Assembly: GCF_025950525.1 (NCBI RefSeq)
Contig: NZ_JAPDGS010000003.1
Span: 310,001-374,000, forward strand
Source of the DNA: Stagnihabitans lacustris
GTDB taxonomy: Bacteria; Pseudomonadota; Alphaproteobacteria; Rhodobacterales; Rhodobacteraceae
Length of the DNA stretch: 64,000 bases
Reading direction: 5' to 3'
Every line of letters starts with the position of its first letter. The stretch's first letter is position 1. Shown piece by piece: positions 1-8,867 of this stretch. A program made the translations under genes and the position numbers. The notes under the pieces are model-generated. The model ran no database searches. It was not told the DNA's origin and saw nothing but the letters and a program-made list of their open reading frames with translations.

Positions 1-75
1 CGAGGCGGAAACCGCGATCATCACGGCGATCAGGGCATCCTGCGGAGAGAGCGAGGCAAGCATGGGTTCGGACAT
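1..75 (-). CDS. TerB-like (tellurite resistance TerB family) protein, N-terminus only
   Basis: Only the first 25 codons lie in the window; the gene runs off the left edge. The start codon is ATG at 73-75 (complement), preceded by an AAAGGA-type ribosome binding site. The visible N-terminus (MSEPMLASLSPQDALIAVMI) resembles short TerB-family proteins of Rhodobacterales, where an acidic helical domain follows. The family call rests on this short N-terminus and is tentative. It is divergent from lysK, so the 98 bp between them should hold both promoters. Confidence 0.5.
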   Translation of the reverse strand, partial: MSEPMLASLSPQDALIAVMIAVSAS

Positions 76-173
76 CGGGATTCCTTTGCATTTCCCTTAG
101 AATATTGACGCCACCCCCCCTGTTCAATAGACGATGCCGCAGGGCGGCATGGGGCCGCCCATAGGAGATTGCG

Positions 174-1754
174 ATGACCGCCTTGCGCGATGCTGCGATG
201 AAGTCGAAAGCCTGGCCCTTTGAAGAGGCACGGGCACTTCTGAAACGGGCAGAGGCCGGGGCGGCAAAGAAGGGCTATGTCCTGTTCGAGACCGGTTACG
301 GCCCGTCAGGCCTGCCCCATATCGGCACCTTTGGCGAGGTCGCGCGGACGACGATGATCCGCCGGGCGTTTGAGGTGATCAGCGATATCCCGACGCGGTT
401 GATCTGCTTTTCCGACGACCTGGACGGGATGCGCAAGGTGCCGGAGAACGTGCCGCAGCAAGAGTTGCTGAAGGCGAATATCCAAAAGCCGCTGACCTCG
501 GTTCCCGATCCCTTCGGCCAATACGACAGCTTTGGCGGGCACAACAACGCCATGCTGCGGCGGTTCCTGGACACGTTCGGCTTTGAATACGAGTTCTATT
601 CGGCCACCGAGTTCTATAAATCCGGCGCCTTTGACGACACCTTGCGGCTGGCGGCAGAGCGGTATGACGGGATCATGGCGATCATGCTGGCAAGTCTGCG
701 CGAGGAACGCCAGCAGACCTATTCCTGCTTCCTGCCGATCCATCCCGAGACCGGCCGCGTCCTGTATGTGCCCATGAAAGAGGTCAACGCCAAGGACGGC
801 ACGATCACTTTCGACGACGAGGATGGCCGCGAATGGACGCTTCCCGTCACCGGTGGCAATGTCAAACTGCAATGGAAGCCGGATTTCGGCGCGCGTTGGG
901 CCGCTTTGGGCGTCGACTTCGAGATGTATGGCAAGGACCATTCCACCAACACGCCGATCTATGACGGCATCTGCGAGGTTCTGGGGGGCCGCAAGCCGAA
1001 CCATTTCAGCTATGAGCTGTTTTTGGACTTCGAAGGTCAGAAGATCTCGAAGTCCAAGGGCAACGGGCTGACGATCGACGAATGGCTGACCTATGCGGCC
1101 AGCGAAAGCCTGTCCTATTTCATGTATCAAAAGCCCAAGACGGCCAAAAGGCTGTGGTGGGATGTGATCCCCAAGGCGGTGGACGAATATCACCAACAGC
1201 TGCGGGCCTATCCGTCGCAAGACATCGACGCGCAGGTCAACAACCCGGTCTGGCACATCCATTCGGGCAATGTGCCCGAAAGCAAGATGGTGGTCAGCTT
1301 TGGGATGCTGTTGAACCTGGCCTCGGTGGCGGGGGCCAAGGATGCGGCGGGGCTTTGGGGCTTCATCAAGAAATATGCCCCCGATGCGTCGCCCGAGGCG
1401 AACCCCGATCTGGACGCTGCGGCGGGTCATGCGCTGGCCTATTTCAATGACAAGATCGCGCCCTCGCGCGTGTATCGCCTGCCGTCGGACAAGGAACGCG
1501 CCGCAATCCTGGACCTGCGGGGCCGGCTGGTGGCCTATGAAGGCGCGGCCGACGACGAGGCCTTGCAGAACATCTGCTATGCCGTTGGCAAGGAACATGA
1601 ATTCGAGCCGCTGCGGGATTGGTTCAAGGCCCTGTATGAGGTGCTGATGGGGGCGTCCGAAGGCCCGCGCTTTGGCGGGTTCATCGCCCTTTATGGCGTG
1701 GCCGAGACCGTGGCGCTTATCGACCGTGCCTTGGCCGGAGAGCTTTGCGCCTGA
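174..1754 (+). CDS. lysK: Class I lysyl-tRNA synthetase
   Basis: This gene charges tRNA-Lys with lysine, using ATP, in the cytoplasm. The 526-aa protein is the class I (archaeal-type) enzyme that many alphaproteobacteria carry instead of the usual class II LysRS. Visible signatures are the HIGH-like motif (PHIGT, H49) in the Rossmann catalytic domain and the KMSKS-like motif KISKS near residue 290, followed by an all-alpha anticodon-binding C-terminus. The ATG at 174 has a good ribosome site (AGGAG at 162-166). Length fits the family. It appears monocistronic, with a terminator 27 bp after the stop. Confidence 0.95.
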   Translation: MTALRDAAMKSKAWPFEEARALLKRAEAGAAKKGYVLFETGYGPSGLPHIGTFGEVARTTMIRRAFEVISDIPTRLICFSDDLDGMRKVPENVPQQELLKANIQKPLTSVPDPFGQYDSFGGHNNAMLRRFLDTFGFEYEFYSATEFYKSGAFDDTLRLAAERYDGIMAIMLASLREERQQTYSCFLPIHPETGRVLYVPMKEVNAKDGTITFDDEDGREWTLPVTGGNVKLQWKPDFGARWAALGVDFEMYGKDHSTNTPIYDGICEVLGGRKPNHFSYELFLDFEGQKISKSKGNGLTIDEWLTYAASESLSYFMYQKPKTAKRLWWDVIPKAVDEYHQQLRAYPSQDIDAQVNNPVWHIHSGNVPESKMVVSFGMLLNLASVAGAKDAAGLWGFIKKYAPDASPEANPDLDAAAGHALAYFNDKIAPSRVYRLPSDKERAAILDLRGRLVAYEGAADDEALQNICYAVGKEHEFEPLRDWFKALYEVLMGASEGPRFGGFIALYGVAETVALIDRALAGELCA

Positions 1755-1780
1755 GGCCGGGCCGCGCCGTGGAAAAATTC

Positions 1781-1809
1781 AAGGCCGCGTGAAACCACGC
1801 GGCCTTTTT
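1781..1809 (+). terminator. Rho-independent terminator after lysK
   Basis: An 11-bp stem (AAGGCCGCGTG paired with CACGCGGCCTT) with a short AAAC loop is followed by a T run. It sits 27 bp after the lysK stop and before the next gene on the same strand. Confidence 0.85.
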
Positions 1810-1841
1810 CTGCGTATCATCCTCATCAGATGGAGGTGACG

Positions 1842-2234
1842 ATGCGCTACGCCGTATTTGCCTTGGCCGTGATGGCCGCTCCTGCCTTTGCGCAAGAAGT
1901 CGAGATTGCCGAAACGATCAATGGTCAGATGGAGGCCTTCCGCGGTCAGGATGTGGTGGGCGCCTTTGCCTATGCCTCGCCGCTGATCCAGGGGATTTTC
2001 GGCACGCCCGAAAACTTTGGCAAGATGGTCGAACAGGGCTATCCGATGGTCTGGAACCCCGGGCCGGTGCAGATGATGGAGCTGCGGACCGTGGCGGGCG
2101 CGCTGTGGCAGCGGGTGCGGGTCGCCGATGCCATGGGGCGCGGTTGGTATCTGGATTACCGCATGATCGAAGGCCCCAAGGGCTGGCTGATCGACGCGGT
2201 CCAGCTTTTGCCGATGCAGGATCTGGGGGCTTGA
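1842..2234 (+). CDS. Exported DUF4864-type protein
   Basis: This 130-aa protein of unknown function starts with a cleavable signal peptide (MRYAVFALAVMAAPAFA, cleavage after AFA), so it should be periplasmic. The mature part (about 113 aa) resembles DUF4864: an N-terminal helix with I-x-x-Q-M-E-A-F, then a 'YASP-x-I' segment and paired beta strands ending in 'GWLIDAVQLLP'. No catalytic residues are evident. An in-frame ATG exists at 1830, but GGAGG lies 5 nt before 1842, which also opens the signal peptide, so 1842 is preferred. It follows the lysK terminator and is probably expressed alone. Confidence 0.75.
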   Translation: MRYAVFALAVMAAPAFAQEVEIAETINGQMEAFRGQDVVGAFAYASPLIQGIFGTPENFGKMVEQGYPMVWNPGPVQMMELRTVAGALWQRVRVADAMGRGWYLDYRMIEGPKGWLIDAVQLLPMQDLGA

Positions 2235-2277
2235 GGCTAGGGCGGGGGGGGCACACCCCTACGCCCAAGACGAAGAA

Positions 2278-2330
2278 GCGGGGGTTTCACACCCCCGCAC
2301 CCCCGTGGGATATTTATGAAAAGATGAAAG
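2278..2330 (+). repeat. Intergenic hairpin-plus-tail repeat, copy A
   Basis: A hairpin (GCGGGGGT / ACCCCCGC, 5-nt loop, 2278-2298) is followed by CCCCCGTGGGATATTT and an ATGAAA-containing tail. The same module occurs at 25714-25766 and twice, head to head, at 45001-45074. It lies between the DUF4864 gene and smc. Function unknown; the hairpin could terminate transcription, but no T run follows. Confidence 0.65.
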
Positions 2331-2399
2331 CCATGGGGTGCTTCTGGGGATAACTCCGGGGCAGGTTGACTAAGCGCGCCCGGGCGGCAAGATGGCGGG

Positions 2400-5300
2400 A
2401 TGCGCATGAACCGCCTTCGCCTCAATGGTTTCAAGTCCTTTGTCGATCCCACCGATCTGATGATCCTGGAGGGGCTGACCGGTGTTGTCGGCCCCAATGG
2501 CTGCGGCAAGTCGAACCTGCTGGAGGCTTTGCGCTGGGTGATGGGGGAAACCCGGCCCAGTGCGATGCGCGGCTCGGGGATGGAGGATGTGATCTTCAAC
2601 GGCTCTGGCAGCCGTTCGGCGCGGCATTTTGCCGAGGTCTCGTTGATCCTGGACAATTCCGATCGGCTGGCGCCTGCGGGCTTCAACGACGCCGACCAGA
2701 TCGAGGTCATAAGGCGGATCACCCGCGATGCGGGCTCGGCCTACAAGGCCAATGGCAAGGATGTCCGGGCGCGCGATGTGCAGATGCTGTTTGCCGATGC
2801 CTCGACCGGGTCGCACTCGCCCGCTTTGGTGCGGCAGGGGCAGATTGCGGAACTGATCAACGCCAAGCCCCGCGCGCGGCGGGTGATCCTGGAAGAGGCC
2901 GCGGGGATCTCGGGGCTTTATGCGCGGCGGCATGAGGCGGAGTTGCGTTTGACCGCGGCCGAGGGCAACCTTACCCGCGTTGATGACGTGTTGGAGGGCT
3001 TGGCGCAGCAGCTGTCCACCCTGACGCGGCAGGCGAAACAGGCGGCGCGCTACCGCGAGATCGGCACGGAATTGCGCCGGGCCGAGGGGATGCTTTTGTA
3101 TCGCCGCTGGCGCGAGGCCGAGATCGCCCGGGCCGAGGCCGAGGGTGCCTTGCGTCAAAGGCTGGTTCTGGCGGGTCAGGCCGAGGTGGCGGCGCGGGCG
3201 GCGGGCAAGGCGCGCGAGGCGGCCGAAGATGCCCTTCCGCCGCGGCGCGAAGAAGAGGCGGTGGCTGCCGCGATCCTGCAACGCCTGACGTTGCAGCGCG
3301 ACGCTTTGGGCAATGAGGAGAGCCGCGCCCTGGCTGCCATCGAGGCGCTGAAGGCCCGCATCCTGCAGATGGGCCGCGACGCCGAGCGTGAACAGGGGCT
3401 GAACCGCGACGCGGTCGAGATGATCGAACGGCTGGACTGGGAGGTCGACCAGCTTCTGCGCGCCAGTGAAGGCCAGGACGAGCGTCTGGCCGAAGCGGGG
3501 GAGCTTGCCCGCGCCTCGGCCGCGGAGCTGGCCGCGCGCGAGGCCGAGCAAACCGCGGCCACCGAGGATGCGGCCCGTCTGGGCGCGCGGCATCAATCGG
3601 CTGAACGCCTGATCGCCGACAGCCGCCGTGTCGTCGAACGGGCCGAGGGTGAGGCGCTTCGGGCGCGGGATGCGGTGGCTGCGGCCACTTCCGTGCTGGC
3701 TGCGGCCGGGGAAACCGCGGAGGCGCTGGCCGAGGCCGTCTCCGAGGCGGTGGACCTGGCCGAGGCCGCCGAAGAGGCGCTGGACATGGCCGAAGAGGCG
3801 CGGGGCAACGCCCAGGCGCGCGAGGCCGAAGCGCGGGCGGTGCGGTCGGGGGCCGAGGGGGAGGCCGCGGCTTTGCGGGCCGAGGTTGGCGCGCTGGCGC
3901 GGTTGGTGGCGCGGGAAACCAGTGACGGCGGCGCGATCCTGGACCGGATCGAGGTCGAGCCGGGCTATGAGGCGGCCTTGGGCGCGGCCTTGGGCGATGA
4001 TCTGCGCGCGCCCGAAGTGGCGGCTGACGCGCGCTCGGGTTGGGCTTTGCTGGACGAGTTGGAGCAGGGCTTGCCCGCGGGTCTGATGCCCTTGGCCGGT
4101 CATGTCGTCGTCCCCGAGGTCCTGGCGCGCGCCGTGTCGCAGATTGCGATTTGTGAGGCAGAACAGGGGTCTGCCCTGCAGGCGCGGCTACTGCCGGGGC
4201 AAAGGCTGGTGTCGTTGGAAGGCGATCTGTGGCGTTGGGACGGGTTCCGCGCGGGGTCGGAGGATGCGCCCTCGGCTGCGGCGGCGCGGCTGCGGCAGTT
4301 GAACCGGCTGGTGCAGCTGAAGCGCGACCTGGAAGAGGCCGCGGCCAAGGCCGAGGGGGCCACGCAGGCGCATGAGGCCCTGGCCTCGCGCCTGGCCGAC
4401 CTGACGCGGGCGGATCAGATGGCGCGCGACGCCCGGCGCGCGGCCGATGCGCGTGTGACCGAAACGAACCGGGCGGCCAGCCGTGCCGACAGTGAGCGGT
4501 CCATGGCCGAGGGGCGGTTGGAGACCGCGCGGCTGGCGGTGGGCCGGCACGAGGAAGAGGCTTTGCAAGCCGGGTTGCGGCTGACCGAGGCGGAGTCGGC
4601 GCAGCGGGACTTGGGCGACCTTGGCGCGGCGCGCGCGCTGGTCGAAGATATGAAGCTGGCCGTCGAGGGCGCGCGGATCGCCATGATGACCCGCCGCGCC
4701 GCCCTGGACGAGCTGCGCCGCGAGGGCGAAGCGCGGGTCAAGCGCCGGCAGGAGGCGATGAAAGAGCTGTCCGGTTGGAAGCACCGGCTGGAGACGGCGG
4801 GGCGGCGGATGGCCGAACTGACCGAACGCCGGGCCGAGGCCGAGGAAGAGCTTGCCGAGGCCATGGAGGTCCCCGAGGAAATCGCCGCCAAGCGTGAGGA
4901 ACTGGCCGATGCCATGGCCGAGGCCGAGGCGCGCCGCGCGCGGGCCATGGATGCGCTGTCGGTTGCCGAGGCGGCCTTGCGGGCTGCGTTTGAGGCCGAG
5001 CGCGACGCCGAACGCACGGCCGGTGAGGCGCGCGAGGCCCGCGCCCGTGCCGAAGCGCGGGTCGAGGCCAGCAAGGCGGCCTCTGGTCTTGCGGCTGAAC
5101 GCATCACGGAAGAGACCGAGGGCACGCCGGAGCAGCTTTTGGACACTCTGCGCTTTGACCCCGACCGGATGCCGACGGTCGAGGCCCTGGAGGTCGACGT
5201 GGCCCGGCTGCGGCGCGGGCGCGAGGCTTTGGGCGCGGTCAACCTGCGCGCCGAAGAGGATGCCAAGGCGGTTTCCACGGAATACGACACCTTGGTCGCC

Positions 5301-5849
5301 GAAAAGGTCGACCTGGAAGAGGCGATCAAAAAGCTGCGCGCCGGAATTGCGGGCCTGAACCGCGAAGGGCGCGAGCGGCTTTTGACCGCCTTTGAACAGG
5401 TGAACGCGAACTTCGGGACGCTGTTCACGCATCTGTTCAGCGGCGGCGAGGCGCGGTTGGTGCTGGTGGAAAGCGATGATCCGCTGGAGGCGGGGTTGGA
5501 AATCATGTGCCAGCCGCCGGGCAAACGGCTGTCCACTTTGTCGTTGCTGTCGGGGGGCGAACAGACCCTGACCGCCATGGCCTTGATTTTCGGTGTCTTT
5601 CTGGCCAATCCCGCGCCGATCTGTGTGCTGGACGAGGTTGACGCGCCATTGGACGATGCCAACGTCACGCGGTTTTGCAACCTGATGGACGAGATGCGGC
5701 AGCGGACCGAGACGCGCTTCCTGGTCATCACGCATCACGCGGTCACGATGGCGCGGATGGACCGGCTGTTCGGCGTGACGATGGCGGAACAGGGCGTCAG
5801 CCAGCTGGTCAGCGTCGATCTGAAACGGGCCGAGGCGCTGGTGGCGTGA
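2400..5849 (+). CDS. smc: Chromosome segregation protein SMC
   Basis: SMC ATPase that compacts and segregates the chromosome, usually with ScpA/ScpB (not in this window). The 1149-aa protein has the full layout: N-terminal ATPase half with Walker A GPNGCGKS (residues 31-38), a long Ala/Glu/Arg-rich coiled coil from about residue 160, a hinge near 500-620 (around PLAGHVVVPE), the return coil, and a C-terminal half with the ABC signature LSGGEQ (about 1050) and Walker B ICVLDEVDAPLDD (about 1075). A second ATG lies two codons after the first; neither has a strong ribosome site, so the start is uncertain by 6 nt. The gene is convergent with the acyltransferase gene. Confidence 0.96.
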   Translation: MRMNRLRLNGFKSFVDPTDLMILEGLTGVVGPNGCGKSNLLEALRWVMGETRPSAMRGSGMEDVIFNGSGSRSARHFAEVSLILDNSDRLAPAGFNDADQIEVIRRITRDAGSAYKANGKDVRARDVQMLFADASTGSHSPALVRQGQIAELINAKPRARRVILEEAAGISGLYARRHEAELRLTAAEGNLTRVDDVLEGLAQQLSTLTRQAKQAARYREIGTELRRAEGMLLYRRWREAEIARAEAEGALRQRLVLAGQAEVAARAAGKAREAAEDALPPRREEEAVAAAILQRLTLQRDALGNEESRALAAIEALKARILQMGRDAEREQGLNRDAVEMIERLDWEVDQLLRASEGQDERLAEAGELARASAAELAAREAEQTAATEDAARLGARHQSAERLIADSRRVVERAEGEALRARDAVAAATSVLAAAGETAEALAEAVSEAVDLAEAAEEALDMAEEARGNAQAREAEARAVRSGAEGEAAALRAEVGALARLVARETSDGGAILDRIEVEPGYEAALGAALGDDLRAPEVAADARSGWALLDELEQGLPAGLMPLAGHVVVPEVLARAVSQIAICEAEQGSALQARLLPGQRLVSLEGDLWRWDGFRAGSEDAPSAAAARLRQLNRLVQLKRDLEEAAAKAEGATQAHEALASRLADLTRADQMARDARRAADARVTETNRAASRADSERSMAEGRLETARLAVGRHEEEALQAGLRLTEAESAQRDLGDLGAARALVEDMKLAVEGARIAMMTRRAALDELRREGEARVKRRQEAMKELSGWKHRLETAGRRMAELTERRAEAEEELAEAMEVPEEIAAKREELADAMAEAEARRARAMDALSVAEAALRAAFEAERDAERTAGEAREARARAEARVEASKAASGLAAERITEETEGTPEQLLDTLRFDPDRMPTVEALEVDVARLRRGREALGAVNLRAEEDAKAVSTEYDTLVAEKVDLEEAIKKLRAGIAGLNREGRERLLTAFEQVNANFGTLFTHLFSGGEARLVLVESDDPLEAGLEIMCQPPGKRLSTLSLLSGGEQTLTAMALIFGVFLANPAPICVLDEVDAPLDDANVTRFCNLMDEMRQRTETRFLVITHHAVTMARMDRLFGVTMAEQGVSQLVSVDLKRAEALVA

Positions 5850-5851
5850 AC

Positions 5852-5869
5852 CCCGGGGCATGCCCCGGG
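5852..5869. terminator. Perfect palindrome between convergent genes
   Basis: CCCGGGGCATGCCCCGGG is an uninterrupted 18-bp palindrome, two bases after the smc stop and 10 bp before the end of the opposing acyltransferase gene. It probably acts as a bidirectional hairpin terminator, although neither side has a T run. Confidence 0.5.
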
Positions 5870-5879
5870 CTACGCGGCT

Positions 5880-6767
5880 TTAGCGAAGCTTTCCAAGGTC
5901 CAACGTGTGCTGGCGGAGCCAGGACAGGAACCCACGCGGGTTGCCCTTCCACTTCGACAGCTCTTCGGCGGACAGGGGCGCGCCGATGATCGGGCGTTGC
6001 GGCTTGAACAGGCTGCGGCGGATTTCATAGAGCAAAAGCCCCTGGCGGAAGGTCGCGGATACCAGGTTTGCGATCTGATACAGCCGCGAATTCTGCCCTG
6101 GAAAGAAGATCGGCAGGATCGTCGCGCCCGATTTCGAGATCATCTTATGGGTGAAAACGTTCCATTCGGCCTCGATCGCGGGTCCGAAGTAGGTCTCGGA
6201 ACAGGCGACGCGGCCGGCGGGAAACAGGATGATGACCCCACCCGCGGCCAGATGGGCCATGGTCTCGTCGCGCATTTGCAGGCCAAGTTCGCGGGCGTTG
6301 TCCTCATGCGGGAAGGGGACCGGGATCATGAACTCTTCGATTTCAGGGATGCCGGTCAAAAGCGAGCGGGTCAGGATCTTGAAATCGCCCCGCACGCGGC
6401 TGACCATTTCGGCCATGACCATGCCATCGACCAAGCCGGAGGGGTGGTTGGCCACGACGACGACCGGGCCCGTGGCGGGGATGCGGGCGATTTCCTCGGC
6501 CGGGGTGTCGATGCGGATGCCCATGTGGCGCACGGCCTTGGCCCAAAAGGCCACGCCCACCGGGGCGCCGGACTTTTCAAACGACCGGATCAGTTGCAAG
6601 AGCGTGACCTTGGCCGTCACCCATTCCAGCGCGCGGATGGTCCAGACCTTGACCGGGTTCTTGAAGGTGCCGGCATAGGACAGGCGGCGCATGTCATATT
6701 TGCGCCCGACCCCGCGGGTCGGATCGCCTGCCACAATCCGCGTGCTGTCAGTCTCGGTCACGTCCAA
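5880..6767 (-). CDS. Lysophospholipid acyltransferase family protein (PlsC/hemolysin-like)
   Basis: This 295-aa protein is probably a membrane-associated acyltransferase that moves a fatty acyl group onto a lysophospholipid or related lipid. It shows the acyltransferase block NHPSGLVDG (His-x5-Asp, the spacing seen in the hemolysin-related branch rather than the classic H-x4-D), then a hydrophobic V-I-I-L-F-P-A-G-R block that corresponds to the FPEG acyl-acceptor motif, with Ala replacing Glu. It is the last gene of the chvI-to-HPr run, 9 bp after the HPr stop. Ornithine-lipid acyltransferase (OlsA-like) is an alternative, but the exact substrate cannot be read from the sequence. Confidence 0.8.
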   Translation of the reverse strand: MDVTETDSTRIVAGDPTRGVGRKYDMRRLSYAGTFKNPVKVWTIRALEWVTAKVTLLQLIRSFEKSGAPVGVAFWAKAVRHMGIRIDTPAEEIARIPATGPVVVVANHPSGLVDGMVMAEMVSRVRGDFKILTRSLLTGIPEIEEFMIPVPFPHEDNARELGLQMRDETMAHLAAGGVIILFPAGRVACSETYFGPAIEAEWNVFTHKMISKSGATILPIFFPGQNSRLYQIANLVSATFRQGLLLYEIRRSLFKPQRPIIGAPLSAEELSKWKGNPRGFLSWLRQHTLDLGKLR

Positions 6768-6776
6768 CCCTGGGCT

Positions 6777-7043
6777 TTAGCGGTCCTCGCCGAAACGGTC
6801 GGCCACCAGAGCGGCAAGCGCCGCCCCAAGGTCCGCCGCTTGGGCGCCGCTGGTTTCGACCTCAATAGTCGTTCCCCGGCTGGCTGCCAACATCAAAAGC
6901 CCCATGATGCTGTCGCCCGACACCGTCATCCCCTCGCGGGTGACTTGGGCGCTGGCGTCGAACTCTTCGACGACCTCGACGAACTTGGCCGAGGCGCGGG
7001 CGTGAAGCCCTTTTTCATTGACGATCTTCAAGGTCTGGATCAT
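6777..7043 (-). CDS. ptsH: Phosphocarrier protein HPr
   Basis: This 88-aa HPr shuttles phosphate from enzyme I to EIIA proteins. The active-site histidine is H14 in GLHARA. The regulatory serine of the HprK site is conserved as S45 in the segment VSGDSIMGLLML. The ATG overlaps the EIIA stop by ATGA, so the two are translationally coupled. With only an EIIA of the mannose type, HprK and no sugar permease nearby, this is likely a regulatory PTS rather than a sugar uptake system. No gene for enzyme I is present in the window. Confidence 0.95.
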   Translation of the reverse strand: MIQTLKIVNEKGLHARASAKFVEVVEEFDASAQVTREGMTVSGDSIMGLLMLAASRGTTIEVETSGAQAADLGAALAALVADRFGEDR

Positions 7044-7438
7044 GCGCCGCCGCCCAAATCGAGGCTATTGATATATTTGCGACCCGCATCCAGCGAGGCC
7101 GCCACGGCATCATTGATCGACAAGGCGCGCGATTTGGCAAGCTTGATCAGCATGGGCAGGTTTGCGCCATAGATGATCCGGCGTTCGGACCCCGCGGTGC
7201 AGGCCAGAAGCGACAGGTTCGAGGGAGAGCCGCCAAACATATCCGTCACGACGACCACGCCCGCGCCCTTGTCCACCGCGTCGGCGGCGGCGCAGATCTC
7301 GGCCTGTTTCTGGCCGCGGTCACAGTCATCCTCAATCGAGATGGCCTGCATGTCCTCTTGATGACCCACCACATGCTCGACCGCCGAGAGATACTCTCGC
7401 GCCAATCCGCCATGGGCTACGATGACTACGCCGATCAC
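7040..7438 (-). CDS. PTS EIIA component, mannose/fructose (EIIA-Man) type
   Basis: This 132-aa single-domain EIIA receives phosphate from HPr. The phosphorylated histidine is H9 in VIVAHGGLA, and the fold signature continues with [17 protein letters not shown]. The start is GTG at 7436-7438, overlapping the rapZ stop as GTGA; a longer frame upstream only runs through rapZ and was rejected. No EIIB, EIIC or EIID accompanies it, which fits the regulatory PTS arrangement of alphaproteobacteria, where such EIIAs are thought to act on other proteins instead of on sugar import. Confidence 0.93.
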   Translation of the reverse strand: MIGVVIVAHGGLAREYLSAVEHVVGHQEDMQAISIEDDCDRGQKQAEICAAADAVDKGAGVVVVTDMFGGSPSNLSLLACTAGSERRIIYGANLPMLIKLAKSRALSINDAVAASLDAGRKYINSLDLGGGA

Positions 7439-8343
7439 GCGCGAATGACCCCATCTGGCTGGGCACTTGCCCGCCGTTCCAGTTCCCGATGTCGTTTTGA
7501 CACCTGCCAGCCGGATTCCGCAAGCAGTTTGGACATTTTTTCTGCAACTGCAACAGACCTGTGTTGCCCCCCGGTGCAGCCGAAACCCAGGGTCAGGTGG
7601 GCCTTGCCCTCGGCCATTTGGGCCGGAAGCAGAAACAGGATAAGGTCTTGCAACTTCAGGATGAAATCGGCGTAATTTGTATCGGTTGCGATATGGGCGG
7701 CGACGGCGGGATCGCGGCCATCCTTGTCCCGCAGGGCGGGCACCCAATAGGGATTCGCCAAGAATCGGCAGTCGAAAACCATATCCATGCCCCGGGGCAG
7801 ACCACGCTTGTAGCTGAAGCTTTGCACCGAAATCATAAGACTTTGTGTAGCGCCCTTGCCGAACCACTGGCCGATTTCGGCCTTGAGGTCATGGGGCGTC
7901 AGGTCACTCGTGTCGATCAGGTGGTCGGCGCGGACGCGGATCGGGGCCAGAAGGTCGATCTCACGCTCCACCCCCTCGGTGGGGGTATTGGCCTCGGGCA
8001 TCGGGTGGCGGCGCTTGGTCTGGTTATAGCGGCTGACCAAAGTCGAGGGCGCGCAGTCCAGATACAGGACCTGCAATTCGACAGCCGGATTGCGGGTCAG
8101 CGTATCCACCAGCTCGATCGCGGCTGTGGCGGAAAAGTCACGGTTGCGGACATCCAGACCCAGGGCAATCGGCCGATCCAGCGGCGGTCCGTCCAGCAGG
8201 CGGGGAATCAGCCGCAGCGGCAGGTTGTCAATGACCTCGTAACCCAGATCCTCCAGCGCGTGAAAGGCGGTCGAACGGCCCGCGCCGGAAGGCCCGGTGA
8301 CAAGGACCAGGCGATGGGTGGGCGCGGCGTCGGACGTCTGCAT
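7435..8343 (-). CDS. rapZ: RapZ-type nucleotide-binding protein (RNase adapter family)
   Basis: This 302-aa protein belongs to the RapZ/YvcJ family. In enterobacteria RapZ directs RNase E to a small RNA; in alphaproteobacteria the role is not settled. The P-loop is GPSGAGRST (residues 17-25), with Arg where most family members have Lys. Later family blocks are visible: [56 protein letters not shown] and the C-terminal [14 protein letters not shown]. The start is ATG 8343, eight bases after hprK; a longer frame to 8391 overlaps hprK and was rejected. Confidence 0.93.
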   Translation of the reverse strand: MQTSDAAPTHRLVLVTGPSGAGRSTAFHALEDLGYEVIDNLPLRLIPRLLDGPPLDRPIALGLDVRNRDFSATAAIELVDTLTRNPAVELQVLYLDCAPSTLVSRYNQTKRRHPMPEANTPTEGVEREIDLLAPIRVRADHLIDTSDLTPHDLKAEIGQWFGKGATQSLMISVQSFSYKRGLPRGMDMVFDCRFLANPYWVPALRDKDGRDPAVAAHIATDTNYADFILKLQDLILFLLPAQMAEGKAHLTLGFGCTGGQHRSVAVAEKMSKLLAESGWQVSKRHRELERRASAQPDGVIRA

Positions 8344-8350
8344 GAAAACC

Positions 8351-8767
8351 TCAGGCGAAGCGGGAACCCTTGAGATAGCACAGGATCGCAAAAGGGAAAT
8401 GAGGATGCGGCGGGGTCAGCACAAGGGGCAGGTCGATGCCCTGCACGGTGATGTGACGATGGGGGGGCAGGCGGTCGGGTTCGATCTGGCCCAGGTCGAT
8501 GGCGAGGGTGAGGGGGGCTTGCGGACGGTGGGGCGCGCGCAGAAGGCCGATGCCGCGGGCCTCGATCAGGCCTTGCAGCGGGTCGGGGGCAGAGGCGATG
8601 AGAAGGCCGTTCTCCGCGCGGATCAGGGTGCGGTCGTCGGCCACCAACTCGGCGCCATGGGCCATCAGCGTCAGCGCAAGGGCCGATTTGCCCGCGCCAG
8701 AGGGGCCGAGGATCAGCAGGCCCCTGTCCCCCAGGGAGATGCAGGAGGCGTGCAGGGTCTCGGTCAT
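8351..8767 (-). CDS. hprK: HPr kinase/phosphorylase, short alphaproteobacterial form
   Basis: This 138-aa kinase phosphorylates HPr on its regulatory serine. It consists only of the C-terminal kinase domain: Walker [10 protein letters not shown] (residues 21-29) and the DDR-x-x-I segment (ADDRTLI). The N-terminal domain of Firmicutes HprK (about 130 aa) is absent, as is normal in alphaproteobacteria. ATG 8767 was chosen because homologs begin close to this point; an in-frame ATG at 8803 has weaker support. The gene sits between chvG and rapZ in the signalling operon. Confidence 0.92.
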   Translation of the reverse strand: MTETLHASCISLGDRGLLILGPSGAGKSALALTLMAHGAELVADDRTLIRAENGLLIASAPDPLQGLIEARGIGLLRAPHRPQAPLTLAIDLGQIEPDRLPPHRHITVQGIDLPLVLTPPHPHFPFAILCYLKGSRFA

Positions 8768-8867
8768 CCTGGGGCCTTGGGTCGCGGTTTGGGGCAGGCC
8801 CAATATGCAAGCGGCCCGGTCCCCGCTTGGGTCCCGGGCTGTTTTGCAGTGCCAAAGTCCTGTCGCA

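Noticed and set aside
2370..4103. 577-codon minus-strand frame inside smc
   Set aside because: Antisense to smc, whose motifs and coiled coil are clear; composition is typical of a shadow frame.
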